Below, in pieces: positions 44,300 to 46,773 of a stretch of DNA of 46,773 nucleotides. A program made the translations under genes and the position numbers. Below the pieces are notes generated by a model that was not told the DNA's origin, did not search any database, and saw nothing but the letters and a program-made list of their open reading frames with translations. Each line of letters opens with the position of its first letter. Positions within the stretch are counted from its first letter, which is position 1. This DNA is from Rhodococcus sp. IEGM 1379 (GTDB taxonomy: Bacteria; Actinomycetota; Actinomycetes; Mycobacteriales; Mycobacteriaceae): contig NZ_JASHKR010000036.1 of the NCBI RefSeq assembly GCF_030056815.1, forward strand, positions 1 through 46,773, in the 5' to 3' direction.

Positions 44300-45042
44300 G
44301 CTGTCCTCCTGTGCACACGTTGTGCGGATGTCTGATCGCGGGCGAGGACAAGCATCGAGTCGACATTGACGCGGCTCGGCCGGGTGACCACCCAGGCAAC
44401 ACATTCGGCGATGTCATCAGCGGTGAGCGGATCTGCGCCCGCGTACACAGCGTCAGCACGCGCTTTGTCGCCGCCGAAGCGGACCATGCTGAATTCGGTT
44501 TCCACCATGCCGGGGTCGATCTGACAAACGCGGATGGGCTCCCCCAGTAATTCGAGGCGCAGCACCCGAGTAAGTGCTGTCACAGCATGTTTCGCGGCGT
44601 TGTACCCGCCACCTCCGAGATACGGTTCACGTCCGGCGATCGACCCGATGTTGACGACGGTAGCGTTTTCACTCTCACGGAGACGTGGGAGGAGGCGCTG
44701 CGTGACGCGCAGAACACCGAGAACGTTCACATCGAACATCGCGGTCCAGTCTGCTTCGTCGGAGTCCGCGATGTTGTCTGCTCCCAATGCGCCGCCGGCG
44801 TTGTTGACCAGTACGTCGCAGCGGTCAATCTGGCTACAGAAAGCGTCGACCGATGCGACGTCGGTGACATCGAGAGGCAAAGCGCGAGCACCTGTTTCCC
44901 GAGCCAACTCGTCGAGTCGATCCATTCGGCGTGCGCCCATCACCACGTCGAACCCCTCCTTGACGAGGTGCCGCACCGTAGCGGCGCCAATGCCACTGCT
45001 GGCCCCGGTGACCACGGCAACTGGAGTTTTCATGACGGACAT
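44296..45042 (-). CDS. SDR-family NADP-dependent dehydrogenase, candidate sulfoacetaldehyde reductase
   Basis: A 248-aa classical SDR: TGASSGIG cofactor loop, NNAGGALG, catalytic YNAAK, and ARRMDRL after the second strand, where Arg suggests NADP(H). It resembles the YdfG/serine dehydrogenase branch. The sulfoacetaldehyde reductase IsfD, used when taurine serves as nitrogen source, comes from the same branch. It is the first gene of the tauCAB operon (4-nt overlap with tauC), so reduction of sulfoacetaldehyde to isethionate is an attractive role, but inferred from context. The ATG at 45042 follows GAGGAG; a second ATG three codons on is possible. Confidence 0.85.
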   Translation of the reverse strand: MSVMKTPVAVVTGASSGIGAATVRHLVKEGFDVVMGARRMDRLDELARETGARALPLDVTDVASVDAFCSQIDRCDVLVNNAGGALGADNIADSDEADWTAMFDVNVLGVLRVTQRLLPRLRESENATVVNIGSIAGREPYLGGGGYNAAKHAVTALTRVLRLELLGEPIRVCQIDPGMVETEFSMVRFGGDKARADAVYAGADPLTADDIAECVAWVVTRPSRVNVDSMLVLARDQTSAQRVHRRTA

Positions 45043-45208
45043 AGTTGGGAACTCCTCGATGAATGATGTCTCGGCCCTGAGGGATACCCAAAGGCACGGG
45101 AGAGTTGACGAACTGCTGAACTGTGCACCAGTGTTCTCCGGATCTGGCACCTACTCCAGAGCCACCTGCATGGTCATTTTCTCGGGCCAGTCGTAACGTA
45201 CCGGGCTC

Positions 45209-45263
45209 GTGTTAACACAATAGTTCGTCCGTGTAACTGGCCCCTCGAGATTCCCCGGAATCT
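45209..45263. promoter_or_regulatory. Candidate operators between the divergent taurine-type operons
   Basis: The 300-nt region 45043-45342 separates the SDR-tauCAB operon from the aminotransferase. It has no supported gene. It contains the perfect 10-bp palindrome GTGTTAACAC (45209-45218) and an inverted repeat AGATTCC-CC-GGAATCT (45248-45263). A shared regulator could bind here and control both directions. No regulator gene lies in this part of the window. Confidence 0.5.
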
Positions 45264-45342
45264 GGATCTGGCGGCGGACCACATCCGTTCTCCATCATTG
45301 AGTGGACGCACAGTCCCACCCCTCGATCAGGAGGCACCTGCC

Positions 45343-46695
45343 ATGGCAGCTCCCGCAATCAGCACCGCACAACGGACGTACGAACTGGATCGGGCCCACG
45401 TCTTCCATTCGTGGTCGGCGCAAAAGTCATTGCAGCCCATGGTTGTCGAGCGAACAGACGGGTGCTATCTCTGGGACGGTGACGGCAAGGAATACCTCGA
45501 CTTCTCTTCCCAACTCGTCTACACCAACGTAGGCCACCAGCATCCGAAGGTTGTTGCGGCAATTCAAGAGCAGGCCGCAAAGCTGTGCACCATCGCGCCG
45601 GCTCACGCCAACGAGGCACGGTCCGAGGCAGCGCGTCTGATCGCCGAAATTTCTCCCGAAGGGATGGAACGGGTCTTCTTCACGAGTGGCGGTGCAGATG
45701 CCAACGAGCACGCAATTCGTATGGCGCGCTTACACACCGGCCGATACAAGGTGCTCTCGGCCTACCGCTCCTATCACGGCGCTACCGCCGAGACGATCAA
45801 TCTCTCCGGAGACCACCGACGGTGGCCGAACGATTACGGCAACTCCGGCGCCGTCCGCTTCCACGGCCCCTTCCTCTATCGCTCCGAGTTCCGTTCCGAG
45901 ACACAGGAACAGGAATGTGAGCGCGCTCTGGAGCACCTCGAGACCTTGATCCGGTTCGAGGGACCGGCCGCGTTTGCCGCACTCATCGTCGAATCCGTCC
46001 CGGGTACGTCCGGGATCATGCCGCCGCCGCCCGGATACATGGCAGGCGTTCGCGACATCTGCGATCGGTACGGCATTGTCATGATCTGCGACGAGGTCAT
46101 GTCCGGCTTCGGCCGTACCGGCGCGTGGATGGCCATCGACCACTACGACGCAATTCCTGATCTGATCACCTTCGCCAAGGGCGTCAACTCGGGCTACGTA
46201 CCTCTCGGCGGAGTCATCATCGGTGAGAAGATCTACAACTCGTTTGCCGAGCGTCCGTACCCCGGCGGGCTGACGTACTCCGGCCACCCACTGGCCTGTG
46301 CTGCGGCCGTCGCCACGATCACCACGATGCACGAGGAGTCCATCGTCGAGAACGCCGAGTTCATCGGCCGCACGTCACTCGGCCCCGGCCTACGTGCACT
46401 TGCCGAGAGGCACCCCAGCGTCGGCGACGTCCGTGGACTTGGCGTCTTCTGGGCACTCGATCTGGTGACAGACCGTGAAACCCGAGAGCCACTCTCTCCG
46501 TACGGCGGAACCAATGCCGCCATTGGTCAGACGATGGCCGCCGCGCGCGAGGCCGGTCTGCTCGTCTTCAACAACTACCACCGCATCCACGTCGTCCCTC
46601 CGTGCACTGTGACGCCCACACAGGTCGACGCCGCGATGGCGATGCTTGACACCGCACTCGACGTGGCTGACTCGTACTACGACGGCCCGCGGTGA
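45343..46695 (+). CDS. Class III aminotransferase, candidate taurine-pyruvate aminotransferase
   Basis: A 450-aa PLP enzyme. The cofactor Lys279 is in TFAKGVNSGYVPLGG, with ICDEVMSGFGRTG before it and SGGADANEHAIRMAR for phosphate binding. Class III members transaminate omega-amino compounds. Divergent orientation to tauCAB and the SDR makes taurine (to sulfoacetaldehyde, Tpa reaction) the leading substrate; beta-alanine or another omega-amine is possible. The ATG at 45343 follows AGGAGG; a TTG start at 45298 is less likely. Its stop overlaps the next gene. Confidence 0.88.
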   Translation: MAAPAISTAQRTYELDRAHVFHSWSAQKSLQPMVVERTDGCYLWDGDGKEYLDFSSQLVYTNVGHQHPKVVAAIQEQAAKLCTIAPAHANEARSEAARLIAEISPEGMERVFFTSGGADANEHAIRMARLHTGRYKVLSAYRSYHGATAETINLSGDHRRWPNDYGNSGAVRFHGPFLYRSEFRSETQEQECERALEHLETLIRFEGPAAFAALIVESVPGTSGIMPPPPGYMAGVRDICDRYGIVMICDEVMSGFGRTGAWMAIDHYDAIPDLITFAKGVNSGYVPLGGVIIGEKIYNSFAERPYPGGLTYSGHPLACAAAVATITTMHEESIVENAEFIGRTSLGPGLRALAERHPSVGDVRGLGVFWALDLVTDRETREPLSPYGGTNAAIGQTMAAAREAGLLVFNNYHRIHVVPPCTVTPTQVDAAMAMLDTALDVADSYYDGPR

Positions 46696-46773
46696 ACGCC
46701 GTGACCGTCCACTCCGGTGCGCTCGACGATGCGCGCACCCAACTCGCGGAGGCGGTGACGGCTTTGGGCTATC
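46692..46773 (+). CDS. Start of a further gene, cut by the window end (possibly an amino-acid dehydrogenase)
   Basis: A GTG at 46692 overlaps the aminotransferase stop (GTGA); another in-frame GTG is at 46701. The 27 residues visible include HSGALDDARTQLAEAVTALG, which recalls the N-terminal helix of Glu/Leu/Phe/Val dehydrogenases. Such an enzyme would release ammonium from, or re-form, the amino acid produced by the transaminase. The fragment is too short to be sure. Confidence 0.45.
   Translation, partial: MNAVTVHSGALDDARTQLAEAVTALGY

Noticed and set aside
1-46773. Prophage, insertion sequence or genomic island boundaries
   Set aside because: No integrase, transposase, tRNA gene or long terminal repeats were seen; most genes are ordinary chromosomal families.

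Overview
The window looks like a chromosomal segment of a high-GC actinomycete of the order Mycobacteriales, most likely a Rhodococcus of the R. erythropolis/qingshengii type. This rests on the family mix: an EspC-type ESX partner protein, DUF6474, DUF5313 and DUF6325 proteins, a DUF222/HNH (13E12-type) remnant, a TM0106-type nuclease, GabD2-type succinate-semialdehyde dehydrogenase and a single-chain acyl-CoA carboxylase. The species is inferred, not shown. I see no rRNA, tRNA, CRISPR array, insertion sequence or prophage.

Left part (1-19 kb). A class II Fic protein and a type-10-like short-chain dehydrogenase run rightward and meet a leftward GGDEF-EAL c-di-GMP enzyme. Next, on the minus strand, comes a probable type VII (ESX) secretion-associated locus: an EspC-like small protein (9242-8898), a 759-aa WxG-containing helical protein (8901-6622) and a lipoprotein (6629-5820). 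A decayed duplicate follows, made of a truncated second lipoprotein (5813-5433) and a C-terminal fragment of a second large protein (5400-4950). A TM0106-type nuclease diverges from a DUF6474 gene. That gene leads into a copper-type envelope operon (membrane protein, YcnI, CopC, CopD). copD overlaps tail-to-tail with a single-chain biotin-dependent acyl-CoA carboxylase. Upstream of the carboxylase lies a secreted, VPTTT-repeat protein that is broken or frame-disturbed.

Middle part (19-31 kb). An M20 peptidase is translationally coupled to a YfcC/DcuC-type transporter. After a DinB-like protein comes a three-gene operon (membrane protein, DUF6325, SHOCT), ended by a strong terminator. A TetR regulator with palindromes just before its start follows, then a PAS protein. 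A MacB/FtsX-type ABC exporter diverges from a NarL-type two-component system. A DUF222/HNH gene has decayed through several frameshifts.

Right part (31-46.8 kb). There is a charged Arg/Gly-rich small protein and a proline dehydrogenase with an altered substrate motif. A gabD2-SRPBCC operon, an MFS transporter and a DUF5313 protein follow. An XRE-TetR fusion regulator diverges from a cyclase plus acyl-CoA ligase operon. A secretory-lipase pseudogene precedes a tightly coupled leftward operon (SDR, tauC, tauA, tauB). Divergent to it are a class III aminotransferase and the start of a further gene. The last cluster is best read as taurine uptake and transamination. An SDR in first position suggests reduction of sulfoacetaldehyde to isethionate, that is, taurine used as a nitrogen source.

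The most unusual items are the duplicated and scarred EspC/WxG/lipoprotein locus, the SDR-tauCAB/aminotransferase arrangement, the XRE-TetR fusion with its 16-nt palindrome, and the compensated frameshift in the secreted repeat protein.
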